From NCBI GenBank assembly GCA_029782135.1, contig JAKOVI010000025.1, positions 1 to 38,331 on the forward strand: DNA of 38,331 nucleotides, given 5' to 3'. The notes beneath the pieces are model-generated. The model worked only from the letters and a program-made list of their open reading frames with translations. It had not been told where the DNA came from and made no database searches. This document shows positions 1-7,175 of this stretch, one piece after another (position 1 is the stretch's first letter; every line of letters begins with the position of its first letter). Origin of the DNA: Bacillota bacterium. GTDB lineage: Bacteria > Bacillota > UBA4882 > UBA10575. The translations under genes and the position numbers were made by a program.

Positions 1-196
1 ATCGGCAATTCGCCTAATTGGAGCCTTACTTATGGAAATTGACGACAAGTGGATAGCCGGCAAAAAGTATCTGGATATGAGTGAATACCTTCAGTGGCAA
101 GAAGAGCAAAAACAAATCAATGATCAAAGCAATATTGCGTATATCAGATAAGCTTATTGATAACTGAGGAATTTACACACTAATCTGGACTTGATC
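1..196 (+). mobile_element. IS256-family insertion sequence, right end (partial)
   Basis: The window opens inside an insertion sequence. It contains the C-terminus of a Mutator/IS256-type transposase (stop at 149-151), followed by a 3' terminal inverted repeat at about 171-196. Read as the reverse complement, that repeat begins GATCAAGTCC and continues to TGTGTAAAT, which resembles the end of IS256 itself (GATAAAGTCC...TGTGTAAAA, from memory). The element should therefore end at base 196, and the 8-9 bases after it (197-205) would be one copy of the target duplication. The left end lies outside the window. The end position is inferred from similarity and could be off by a few bases. Confidence 0.72.
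2..151 (+). CDS. IS256-family transposase, C-terminal fragment (cut by window edge)
   Basis: An open frame enters from the left edge and ends at TAA 149-151, giving 49 residues. It includes the stretch RLIGALLMEIDDKW followed by a short lysine/tyrosine segment and a glutamine-rich tail. The pattern RLxGALLxE..W..GKxY is typical of the extreme C-terminus of Mutator/IS256-type DDE transposases, after the catalytic glutamate. The catalytic residues lie outside the window, so nothing can be said about activity. The inverted repeat beginning 20 bases downstream supports the call. The fragment is intact as far as it can be read. Confidence 0.75.
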   Translation, partial: SAIRLIGALLMEIDDKWIAGKKYLDMSEYLQWQEEQKQINDQSNIAYIR

Positions 197-277
197 GTGA
201 GCAATGTAGGTAAGGGTTAGCACTTTACGTGTCAAGAATTGATGCAAACATTATTTTTTTAAGGGGGTTTAGTTCCG

Positions 278-1267
278 ATGAAGAGAAAGGTTGTCAGTCT
301 TGTTGTCCTCGTGCTCTTACTGGCCGTAGCGTTGGCTTCGGTCCAAAGTGCGCCGCGGTACGTCTTACGGTTCAACCATGTGTTGGCTCCTAATCACCCC
401 TACCATGCGGGGTTTGAAAAGTGGGCGCAACGCGTTTATGAGCGGACCAATGGCGGATTGCAAGTCTTAGTCTTCCACAGCGCCCAACTTGGGGTGGAAG
501 AAGACATTTTAGAGCAGATCAGGCAGGGGGTCCCGGTTGGACAAAATACCGATGCCGCGCGTCTTGGTAACTATGTGCCCGGCATTGCCGTCTTGAATGC
601 ACCTTACTTTGTGAACAGCATTGAAGAAGTGGTTAAGCTGAATAAAGTTCCGCTCATTCAACAATGGGAGAAAGAGCTGGCGGATAAATTCGGCTTCAAA
701 GTCCTCTCCTTCAACTGGGTACAGGGTTATCGTCACTTCATGGTCAATAAACCGGTTAAAACTCCGGAAGATCTGAAAGGATTGCGGATCAGAACACCGC
801 CCGCACCGATTTGGCAAGAGTCGATCCGTGCTTTGGGTGCCGTGCCGACCGCGCTGAACTTCGGCGAAGTTTATACGGCGATTCAACAAGGCGCGATTGA
901 CGGTGCGGAGCTGGTCTATGACAACATTACCGGCGCCAACCTGTTTGAAGTGCTGAAATACGTTGTTGAAACAAAACACTTCCTGTTGGTCAACTTTGAA
1001 GTCATCAGCAGCAAATGGTTCAACAGTCTCCCCAAAGAGTACCAGCAGATCTTAGAAGAGGAGTGCGACAAGGCCGGTCTGGAAACCTCTTATGAGATTG
1101 AACGGAATACGGAGGAAATCAAGAAATTTGTCCAGCAAAAAGGTATGACAATCATCACCGACATCGATATGGAAGCCTTCAAGAAGGCCGGCGAAGGCGC
1201 CTACAGAGCCCTTAACCTAATGCAAGTCAGAGATGAAGTAAGAAAACAAATGGAAGCCGTGAAATAG
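278..1267 (+). CDS. dctP: TRAP transporter solute-binding protein (DctP family)
   Basis: This is the extracytoplasmic solute receptor of a TRAP transporter, 329 residues, the usual length. Residues 1-24 form a signal peptide (basic MKRK, hydrophobic core, SVQSA cleavage region). The mature part has the DctP-family start (RFNHVLAPNHPYHAG), the GLRIRTP segment holding the conserved carboxylate-binding arginine, and the ALNFGEVYTAIQQGAIDGAE signature. The ATG is preceded by AAGGGGG at a suitable distance. It is followed by the matching DctQ and DctM membrane genes, so it should hand a sugar acid or other organic acid to them. The ligand cannot be read from the sequence; the downstream dehydrogenases and kinase suggest an aldonate, ketoaldonate or hexuronate. 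Confidence 0.93.
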   Translation: MKRKVVSLVVLVLLLAVALASVQSAPRYVLRFNHVLAPNHPYHAGFEKWAQRVYERTNGGLQVLVFHSAQLGVEEDILEQIRQGVPVGQNTDAARLGNYVPGIAVLNAPYFVNSIEEVVKLNKVPLIQQWEKELADKFGFKVLSFNWVQGYRHFMVNKPVKTPEDLKGLRIRTPPAPIWQESIRALGAVPTALNFGEVYTAIQQGAIDGAELVYDNITGANLFEVLKYVVETKHFLLVNFEVISSKWFNSLPKEYQQILEEECDKAGLETSYEIERNTEEIKKFVQQKGMTIITDIDMEAFKKAGEGAYRALNLMQVRDEVRKQMEAVK

Positions 1268-1312
1268 TACGTAGTACTATTAACAGATGACCAGGTAATG
1301 GGCAAACATGTG

Positions 1313-1348
1313 TCCCCAGCCCTTGCCTTCCGGGCGATGGGCTGGGGA
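1313..1348 (+). terminator. Hairpin between dctP and dctQ (attenuating or mRNA-stabilising)
   Basis: A perfect 10-bp stem, TCCCCAGCCC at 1313-1322 and GGGCTGGGGA at 1339-1348, lies 45 bases after dctP. There is no T-run after it (ATACTTTAAA), so it is probably a leaky terminator or a 3' stabiliser. This would allow more binding protein than membrane subunits to be made, a common arrangement in binding-protein-dependent transport operons. The function is inferred. Confidence 0.6.
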
Positions 1349-1490
1349 TACTTTAAAAATTCGCGATGACGTTAAATCGGAAAGCCATTCTCCACTATGT
1401 CGATAAATGAAAACCGGTCAGTTTGAAGAATGAAATCGTGTGCAGTATGGTGGAAGGTTCATTTAAGCTCTCACGAAAGGGGTATGATCA

Positions 1491-2006
1491 GTGAATAAAC
1501 TCAAAAAGATTTATGAGGCAGTGTGCCGCGTTGAAGAAGCGCTGGCCGGGTTTTTACTGGTGGTAATCTTGATCTTGATCTTTGCCGCGGCGGTCGGGCG
1601 AACCTTCGGGCATCCGCTTAGCTGGGCGATGGATATGTCGGTCTTTCTCTTCGCGTGGGCGGTCTTCTTCAGCGCCGACGTGGCGATGAGAAAAGACAAA
1701 CACGTCAATGTGGATTTTCTGGTCAGTAAATTACCGGCGAAGGTACAGTACTATCTCAAAGTGATCAATTATCTGATCATTGATCTATTTATCGCGTTTT
1801 TGATCGTTTACGGGATTCCCCTTTCCTGGTTCACCAGATTTAGGACATTCCAAGGAATTCCCGGTTTTAGTTATATGTGGGCGACACTCAGTCTGCCGGT
1901 GGGCGGTTCGTTGCTTCTGATCAGCACTATTATTAAAACGCGCCAGATTATCAAGGATAAACCGTCAAGCAAGGTTGCGGAAATTGTGTCCCAGAATATG
2001 AACTGA
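1491..2006 (+). CDS. dctQ: TRAP transporter small permease subunit (DctQ family)
   Basis: This is the small membrane subunit of the TRAP transporter, 171 residues. Four hydrophobic helices are visible, at about 17-36, 47-65, 85-108 and 126-146. It carries the family features EEALAGFLLV near the N-terminus, the W-A-M-D/FLFAWAVFFSADVA block in helix 2, and a KDKHVNVDFLV loop. The start is GTG, with GAAAGGGG about 8 bases upstream. The gap to dctP is 223 bases and includes a hairpin; the gap to dctM is 38 bases. The small subunit bridges the binding protein to the ion-coupled DctM channel in the inner membrane. Confidence 0.92.
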   Translation: MNKLKKIYEAVCRVEEALAGFLLVVILILIFAAAVGRTFGHPLSWAMDMSVFLFAWAVFFSADVAMRKDKHVNVDFLVSKLPAKVQYYLKVINYLIIDLFIAFLIVYGIPLSWFTRFRTFQGIPGFSYMWATLSLPVGGSLLLISTIIKTRQIIKDKPSSKVAEIVSQNMN

Positions 2007-2044
2007 ACGGATGCTCCGATTATCTGAAGCAAGGGGGAAAAAAG

Positions 2045-3328
2045 ATGACTTTAGTATTTATTCTCTTTGGGCTGTTTCTCATCCTCGGAATGCCGGTTGC
2101 GTTTGCCATCGGGATCGCCGGGTTTGTGTTTTTCCTGCAACAGCCGCACTTGCCTCTGACCATGCCGGTCCAGCTTATTCTCTCCGAAACGCAGAACTTT
2201 AACTTACTCGCGATCCCGATGTTTATCTTTGCCGGAAACCTGATGAATGAAACCGGGATCACCTACCGGTTGATGAAATTTGCCGAGGTCGTGACCGGCC
2301 ATATGTATGGCGGCATGGCCCAGGTGAGCGTGGTGCTCAGTACCTTGATGGGCGGGGTGACCGGTTCCTCGATCGCCGATGCTTCGATGGAGGCGCGGAT
2401 CCTGGGCCCGACCATGAACGAAAAAGGGTATGACCGGGGCTATTCCGCAGCGGTCCATGGTTTTTCTTCTTTAATAACAATCGCCATCCCGCCCGGGATC
2501 GGTCTGGTTTTGTACGGGAGTATCGGGGAAGTTTCGGTCGGGCGGTTGTTTGCCGGCGGCCTGGTGCCCGGGCTGATCATGGCGCTCTTCTTCGGGATTA
2601 CGGTCGCCATTACGGCCCGGAAGAAAGGATACCAGCCAGAACGGGAGAAGAGGGCGTCTTTAAAGGAGGTTTTACCGGTTTTTGCCCATAGTCTTTGGGC
2701 GATTCTCTTCCCCATCTTATTGATTTTGGGCTTAAGAACCGGATGGATGGTACCGTCCGAAGCCGGGGCGTTTGCCGCCGTCTATGCTTTAATTGTGGGG
2801 CTCATCGCCTACCGGGAGTTGAAATGGGAAAACTTCAAGCGGTGCGTGCAAGCGTCCATTGCCGATATTGGGATGATTATGTTCCTGATTGCCCTTTCCG
2901 CCCTCGTCAGTTACGGCTTAAAGTGGGAGATGATTCCGCAGCAACTGACCCAAGCTTTACTTGGTATTAGCAGTAACCCTTATGTCATTTTCACGATCAT
3001 CCTCTTCTTCCTCTTGGTTTTGGGGATGTTTATCGACTCCACGGTGATCATTTTATTGTTGACCTCCATTTTGGTGCCGATCGCCCGCCAGCTTGGTCTG
3101 GACCTCGTTTACTTCGGGGTGGTGATGGTCATCACCTGCGCGACCGGGTTGTTAACCCCGCCGGTTGGCCTGACCATGTATGCGGTCTGTTCGGTGATGG
3201 AGTGCTCGATTGCCGACTTTATGCGGGAAGGATGGCCTTTCCTGATTGCGCTGCTGATGGCAATCGCGCTCATTGTCTTATTCCCGCAATTAATCCTGTT
3301 CCTGCCGAATTTAACCTTCGGTACTTGA
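2045..3328 (+). CDS. dctM: TRAP transporter large permease subunit (DctM family)
   Basis: This is the large, ion-coupled transport subunit, 427 residues, a full-length DctM. It is a very hydrophobic protein with about a dozen membrane segments. Family blocks visible include the N-terminal LFGLFLILGMPVAFAIG, the NLMNETGIT segment, the MGGVTGSSIADASMEARI re-entrant region, and near the C-terminus MFIDSTVIILLLTSILVP and TGLLTPPVGLTMY. ATG is preceded by AAGGGGG. Together with dctP and dctQ it forms a complete secondary transporter that uses a Na+ or H+ gradient. The set is intact, so uptake is probably functional. Confidence 0.95.
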   Translation: MTLVFILFGLFLILGMPVAFAIGIAGFVFFLQQPHLPLTMPVQLILSETQNFNLLAIPMFIFAGNLMNETGITYRLMKFAEVVTGHMYGGMAQVSVVLSTLMGGVTGSSIADASMEARILGPTMNEKGYDRGYSAAVHGFSSLITIAIPPGIGLVLYGSIGEVSVGRLFAGGLVPGLIMALFFGITVAITARKKGYQPEREKRASLKEVLPVFAHSLWAILFPILLILGLRTGWMVPSEAGAFAAVYALIVGLIAYRELKWENFKRCVQASIADIGMIMFLIALSALVSYGLKWEMIPQQLTQALLGISSNPYVIFTIILFFLLVLGMFIDSTVIILLLTSILVPIARQLGLDLVYFGVVMVITCATGLLTPPVGLTMYAVCSVMECSIADFMREGWPFLIALLMAIALIVLFPQLILFLPNLTFGT

Positions 3329-3383
3329 TAACTTTAAAAAGCCGTAACCTCCTGGATCCTGCTTCATGATATGGTAAATGAGG

Positions 3384-3406
3384 AGAGGGGCTGCGCCCTC
3401 TTTCCC
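3384..3406 (+). terminator. Hairpin after dctM, probable weak terminator
   Basis: The stem AGAGGG (3384-3389) pairs with CCCTCT (3396-3401) across the 6-base loop GCTGCG and runs into TTTCCCC. It sits between dctM and the regulator gene. The stem is short and the T-tract brief, so it probably reduces rather than stops read-through. Confidence 0.42.
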
Positions 3407-3443
3407 CGGTTCATTCAACAAACTATTGTAAGGTGGAATTCTG

Positions 3444-4286
3444 ATGAATCCTGGCTTGGAAAGACTCCGCGAAGAAAGATTTACCTTCCGGGAATCAGAA
3501 AGAAAAGCGGCTGAATATATCCTGGCGCATACGATGGAAGTGATCAACTTGCCCATCACCCAATTGGCGGAGCAGATTGGGGTGAGCGAAGCGACGATTG
3601 TCCGGATGTGCAAGAAAGTTGGGTTCCGGGGATTCCAGGAACTGAAGATCGCGCTGGCGATGGAGAATGTTCCGCCGTTGAAAACCGTCCATGAAGCCAT
3701 CCAGGAGGACGATGATTTATCAGCGGTCTTGAAGAAGGTCTTTTTCGCCAATATCAGTGCGATGGAAGCAACCCTTAATGTCTTGTCCATTGGCGAACTA
3801 GAACGGGCAGTTGAAGCGCTTGACGCGGCGGAACGGATTTATATCTTTGGCGTGGGCGGGTCGGCGCCGATTGCGATCGACGCGGCGCATAAACTGATGA
3901 AAACGGGCAAAGCGGTGATTGCCTATACCGATACCCATATGCAGGCGATGGCAGCCAGCTTGACCCGGGCGGGCGACGTCGTAATCGGGATCTCGCACTC
4001 CGGCAGCAGCAGGGATATCATTGAGAGTTTGGAAATGGCGAGAAAGAACGGTGCGGTGACGATTGGCCTGACCACCCACGCCCGGGCGCCGATGGATCGC
4101 GTCTTGGATATAAAACTTTCGACCTGTTCGAATGAGACATTTTACCGGACGGAGAGTACTTCTTCACGGATTGCACAGTTATCAATCATCGATACCCTCT
4201 TTATCGTACTCTCCCTGCGCCATTTAGAGAAGGCGCTCGATAATCTCCAGCGTACGAGGGAAGCGATTGTGCCGAAACGTTACTAG
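3444..4286 (+). CDS. RpiR/MurR-family transcriptional regulator (HTH + SIS)
   Basis: 280 residues, the usual size for the RpiR family. The N-terminal HTH_6 domain (about 1-77) contains ITQLAEQIGVSEATIVRMCKK, a clear helix-turn-helix. The C-terminal SIS domain (about 125-255) contains YIFGVGGSAPIAIDAAHK and GISHSGSSRDIIE, the sugar-phosphate binding loops. The ATG is preceded by AAGGTGG. Members sense phosphorylated sugars and control sugar or amino-sugar catabolic operons. Its place between the transporter and the catabolic enzymes on the same strand makes it the likely regulator of this cluster, responding to a phosphosugar such as the FGGY kinase product. The operator was not identified. 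Confidence 0.92.
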   Translation: MNPGLERLREERFTFRESERKAAEYILAHTMEVINLPITQLAEQIGVSEATIVRMCKKVGFRGFQELKIALAMENVPPLKTVHEAIQEDDDLSAVLKKVFFANISAMEATLNVLSIGELERAVEALDAAERIYIFGVGGSAPIAIDAAHKLMKTGKAVIAYTDTHMQAMAASLTRAGDVVIGISHSGSSRDIIESLEMARKNGAVTIGLTTHARAPMDRVLDIKLSTCSNETFYRTESTSSRIAQLSIIDTLFIVLSLRHLEKALDNLQRTREAIVPKRY

Positions 4287-4368
4287 CGCGCGGAGAGTGG
4301 TTTCTAAAGTGAATCTAAAAAAGAATGTTCGATCTATGAGCCTAGCCATTTAGAGAGGAGGGAGTAAA

Positions 4369-5100
4369 TTGGCAAAGAAGATCGCAATTGTCACCGGCGG
4401 GGTGACTGGAATTGGGCGGGCGATTGCCAAAACCTTGGTAGAGCATGCATATACGGTGATGGTCTGTGATATTGATGAACAGAGAGGCGAACAGTTGGCT
4501 CAGGAGTTCCCTGGCTCCCTCTATTTTTACCATTGCAATGTAGCCAAAGAAGAGGAGATCAAGGCGGTAGTTGAACGTGTTTATTGTGAACACGGAAGAA
4601 TTGACGCCTTGGTCAATAATGCCGGTATTATCAGGCGCCGGACCAGTGAAGAAATTAAGGTTTCCGATTGGGATGAGGTTTTTCAGGTAAACGTACGGGG
4701 CGCTTTTCTCTTCTGTAAATACGTGGCGCCGTTGATGAAACAAGCGCGACGGGGGAAAATCGTCAACATTTCTTCGATTGCCGGGAAAATGGGGGATATT
4801 ACTTCCGCCCCCGGTTACGGCCCGTCGAAAGCGGCTCTTGATGGTTTAACCAAAACTTTTGCCCGCGAACTTGCTCCCTACGGGATAACGGTTAACGGGG
4901 TAGCACCGCATGCGATTGAAACAGAAATGAGCGCGCAATGGACCCCCGAAAGGCGGGAAAGTATTATTAAAGCGATTCCCTTACAAAGACTGGGTAAGCC
5001 TTCGGAAGTTGCGGCGGCCGTTGCCTTCCTTCTGTCGGAAGGGGCCGATTTTATTACCGGTGAGATTATCGATGTGAACGGCGGCTATTTAATGGATTAA
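4369..5100 (+). CDS. Short-chain dehydrogenase/reductase (FabG / gluconate 5-dehydrogenase-like)
   Basis: A classical SDR of 243 residues. The cofactor motif TGGVTGIG is at 9-16, NNAG at 84-87, and the catalytic Ser136, Tyr150 and Lys154 lie in NISSIAG and YGPSK, with the Ser-Tyr spacing one residue longer than in FabG. The ending GEIIDVNGGYLMD is typical. The start is TTG with GAGAGGAGGGAG upstream; no better ATG is available. Many such proteins are annotated as 3-oxoacyl-ACP reductase, but in this cluster an NAD(P)H-dependent sugar-acid or ketoaldonate reductase is more likely. The substrate is inferred from context only. Confidence 0.88.
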   Translation: MAKKIAIVTGGVTGIGRAIAKTLVEHAYTVMVCDIDEQRGEQLAQEFPGSLYFYHCNVAKEEEIKAVVERVYCEHGRIDALVNNAGIIRRRTSEEIKVSDWDEVFQVNVRGAFLFCKYVAPLMKQARRGKIVNISSIAGKMGDITSAPGYGPSKAALDGLTKTFARELAPYGITVNGVAPHAIETEMSAQWTPERRESIIKAIPLQRLGKPSEVAAAVAFLLSEGADFITGEIIDVNGGYLMD

Positions 5101-5147
5101 ACAGCTTTAGCAACAAATACGACATTTAAAAAAAGAGGGAATGAAAG

Positions 5148-6110
5148 ATGGCACAGAAAATTTTAATCACACCACGAACCTTTGGGACAATTGATCCGGA
5201 ACCGCTCGAACTACTTCGGAATCAAGGTTATGAACTGGTTCTTAATCCTTTTGACCGCCTGCTCACGGAGAAAGAGATGATGGAGTTAATTGTAGACGTG
5301 GACGGCGTGATCGTCGGTTTGGATCCGGTGACGGAGACTGTGATCAAGGCGGCTCCCAAGCTGAAGATTATCTCCAAGTACGGGATCGGGGTTGACAACA
5401 TCGCGGTCGATTTTGCCACCCAACAAAAGATCATGGTCACCAACACCCCGGGGGCGAACAGTTTGGCGGTGGCGGAATTGACCATGGGACTCATTTTGGA
5501 TGTTGCCAGGCAGATCTCTTATTCCGACCGCCGGTTGCGGCAGAACCAATGGGGTAGATATCAAGGCTTCGAGCTTAAAGGCAAAACGATCGGCTTGGTT
5601 GGGACCGGCCAGATCGGAAAAGAAGTGGCGGTGCGGGCAAAAGGGTTTGGGATGAAGATCACCGGTCATGATTTAAAACCCGATTACGAGTGGGCCCGGA
5701 CGGTTGAGGCGGTTTACCTTCCCTTGGATGAACTCTTGTCGACAGCTGATATTGTCAGCCTCCATTTGCCACTGACGGATGATACTTATCACTTGATCGG
5801 CGAGCGGGAACTGGCGCTGATGAAAAAGACAGCAATCCTGATCAACACGGCACGGGGCGGGATTGTTGATGAGAAGGCATTAATACAGGCTTTGGAGAAA
5901 AAGGCGATCGCCGGGGCAGGGTTGGATGTTTACGAACAGGAACCACCTACCGATTCACCGTTGCGGACCTTGGATAATGTCGTCCTGACTTCCCATATCG
6001 GGGCGCATACCTTTGAAGCCATCTCCAGGATGGGGCGGATGGCGGCGGAAAATGTCGTGGCCGGTCTGTCCGGTCAACGCCCCCCTTACTTGCTGAATGC
6101 GATCCAATAA
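5148..6110 (+). CDS. D-isomer-specific 2-hydroxyacid dehydrogenase (SerA/GhrB-like)
   Basis: 320 residues, full length for a single-domain-pair D-2-hydroxyacid dehydrogenase without the C-terminal ACT domain of SerA. The NAD-binding loop GTGQIG is at 152-157. The catalytic triad is visible: Arg236 in NTARGGIVDE, Glu265 in YEQEPP and His283 in SHIGAHT. The ATG follows AAAGAGGGAATGAAAG. Family members reduce 2-keto acids such as glyoxylate, hydroxypyruvate or 2-ketogluconate, or oxidise 3-phosphoglycerate. With an adjacent sugar-acid transporter, SDRs and a gluconokinase-like kinase, a 2-ketoaldonate reductase is the more attractive option. This is inference. The gene starts 47 bases after the preceding SDR. 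Confidence 0.9.
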   Translation: MAQKILITPRTFGTIDPEPLELLRNQGYELVLNPFDRLLTEKEMMELIVDVDGVIVGLDPVTETVIKAAPKLKIISKYGIGVDNIAVDFATQQKIMVTNTPGANSLAVAELTMGLILDVARQISYSDRRLRQNQWGRYQGFELKGKTIGLVGTGQIGKEVAVRAKGFGMKITGHDLKPDYEWARTVEAVYLPLDELLSTADIVSLHLPLTDDTYHLIGERELALMKKTAILINTARGGIVDEKALIQALEKKAIAGAGLDVYEQEPPTDSPLRTLDNVVLTSHIGAHTFEAISRMGRMAAENVVAGLSGQRPPYLLNAIQ

Positions 6111-6177
6111 GACTTATGCTCACTGGTGAAACTGGATTTTTCAGTTAAGCAATTTTTGATCAAAGAGGGGTGATTCG

Positions 6178-6996
6178 ATGTACGAATTGTTTAATATCCG
6201 CGGCAAAGTTGCTGTGATCACGGGGGCGGCCGGCGTGCTCTGCAGCGAGATGGCCCGCGCGCTGGCCCGGGCCGGCGCGAAAGTTGCGGTTCTCGATCTG
6301 AACGAAGGGAAAGCCCAAGCGGTGGCGGCGGAGATTAACGCCGCAGGTGGAACGGCATTGGCGATTAAGACCAATGTTTTGGACCGGAGTTCTTTGGAAG
6401 CAGCGAGAGAGCTGATTGTTAAGGAATACAAACGGGTTGATATCCTGATTAACGGTGCGGGCGGCAATAAAAAAGAGGCGACGGCGGACCAGGACCAAAG
6501 CTTCTTTGAGATTCCGCCGGAGGCGATCCAATGGGTGTTTAACCTGAATTTTCTCGGCGCGGTCCTCACCACCCAGGTCTTTGGGCAGTTAATGGTGGAG
6601 CAAGAAGCCGGCGTCGTGATTAACATTTCATCGATGGCCGCCTTCAGGCCCTTGACCAGAACCATCTCTTATTCCGCGGCGAAAGCAGCGATCAGTAACT
6701 TCACCCAATGGATGGCGGTGCACTTTAACCTGAATTATTCGCCCCGTATCCGTGTTAATGCGATTGCCCCGGGATTTTTCATTACGGAACAGAACAGGTA
6801 TCTCTTGGTGGATCCGGAGACCGGAAACCCGACGCCCCGGGGGGAGAGTGTGCTTAGCCATACCCCGATGAAACGTTACGGTACTCCGGATGAATTGATT
6901 GGCACCTTAATCTGGTTGGTCTCCGATGCCTCCAAATTTGTGAACGGTGCCGTTATTCCTGTGGACGGTGGATTTGCCGCTTATTCCGGAGTGTGA
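6178..6996 (+). CDS. SDR-family oxidoreductase, UxuB/YjmF-type (D-mannonate oxidoreductase-like)
   Basis: 272 residues. The N-terminus (MYELFNIRGKVAVITGAAGV) resembles SDR-type fructuronate reductases (Bacillus YjmF/UxuB) rather than FabG. The glycine loop reads TGAAGVLC at 15-22, with Cys in place of the third glycine. Catalytic Ser152, Tyr165 and Lys169 lie in INISSMA and YSAAK. An insert around 215-235 (TEQNRYLLVDPETGN) is typical of this subgroup, which interconverts D-fructuronate and D-mannonate. No uxuA dehydratase or uxaC isomerase is in the window, so a different keto-sugar acid is possible. The ATG is preceded by AGAGGGG. It is 67 bases after the hydroxyacid dehydrogenase, presumably in the same operon. 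Confidence 0.85.
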   Translation: MYELFNIRGKVAVITGAAGVLCSEMARALARAGAKVAVLDLNEGKAQAVAAEINAAGGTALAIKTNVLDRSSLEAARELIVKEYKRVDILINGAGGNKKEATADQDQSFFEIPPEAIQWVFNLNFLGAVLTTQVFGQLMVEQEAGVVINISSMAAFRPLTRTISYSAAKAAISNFTQWMAVHFNLNYSPRIRVNAIAPGFFITEQNRYLLVDPETGNPTPRGESVLSHTPMKRYGTPDELIGTLIWLVSDASKFVNGAVIPVDGGFAAYSGV

Positions 6997-7175
6997 GGAA
7001 GATTGGCTGCTGGCCTTTCTTATTTGCAGGGAATTTGCGTCCTGCAGGGCTACATTTGACCAAAAAACTTGGCCGGGCCGAACCACGACAGTTTTAAGGT
7101 TCGGCTCCTCAGTCATGAGCGGTAGATAATTCAATTACGAATGAGAAATTAACAAGAAGTGGCGGGTGTTTATAC

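Noticed and set aside
197-277. Promoter for dctP (TTGATC or TTTACG as -35)
   Set aside because: No acceptable -10 at 16-18 bases from either hexamer, so no promoter is claimed.
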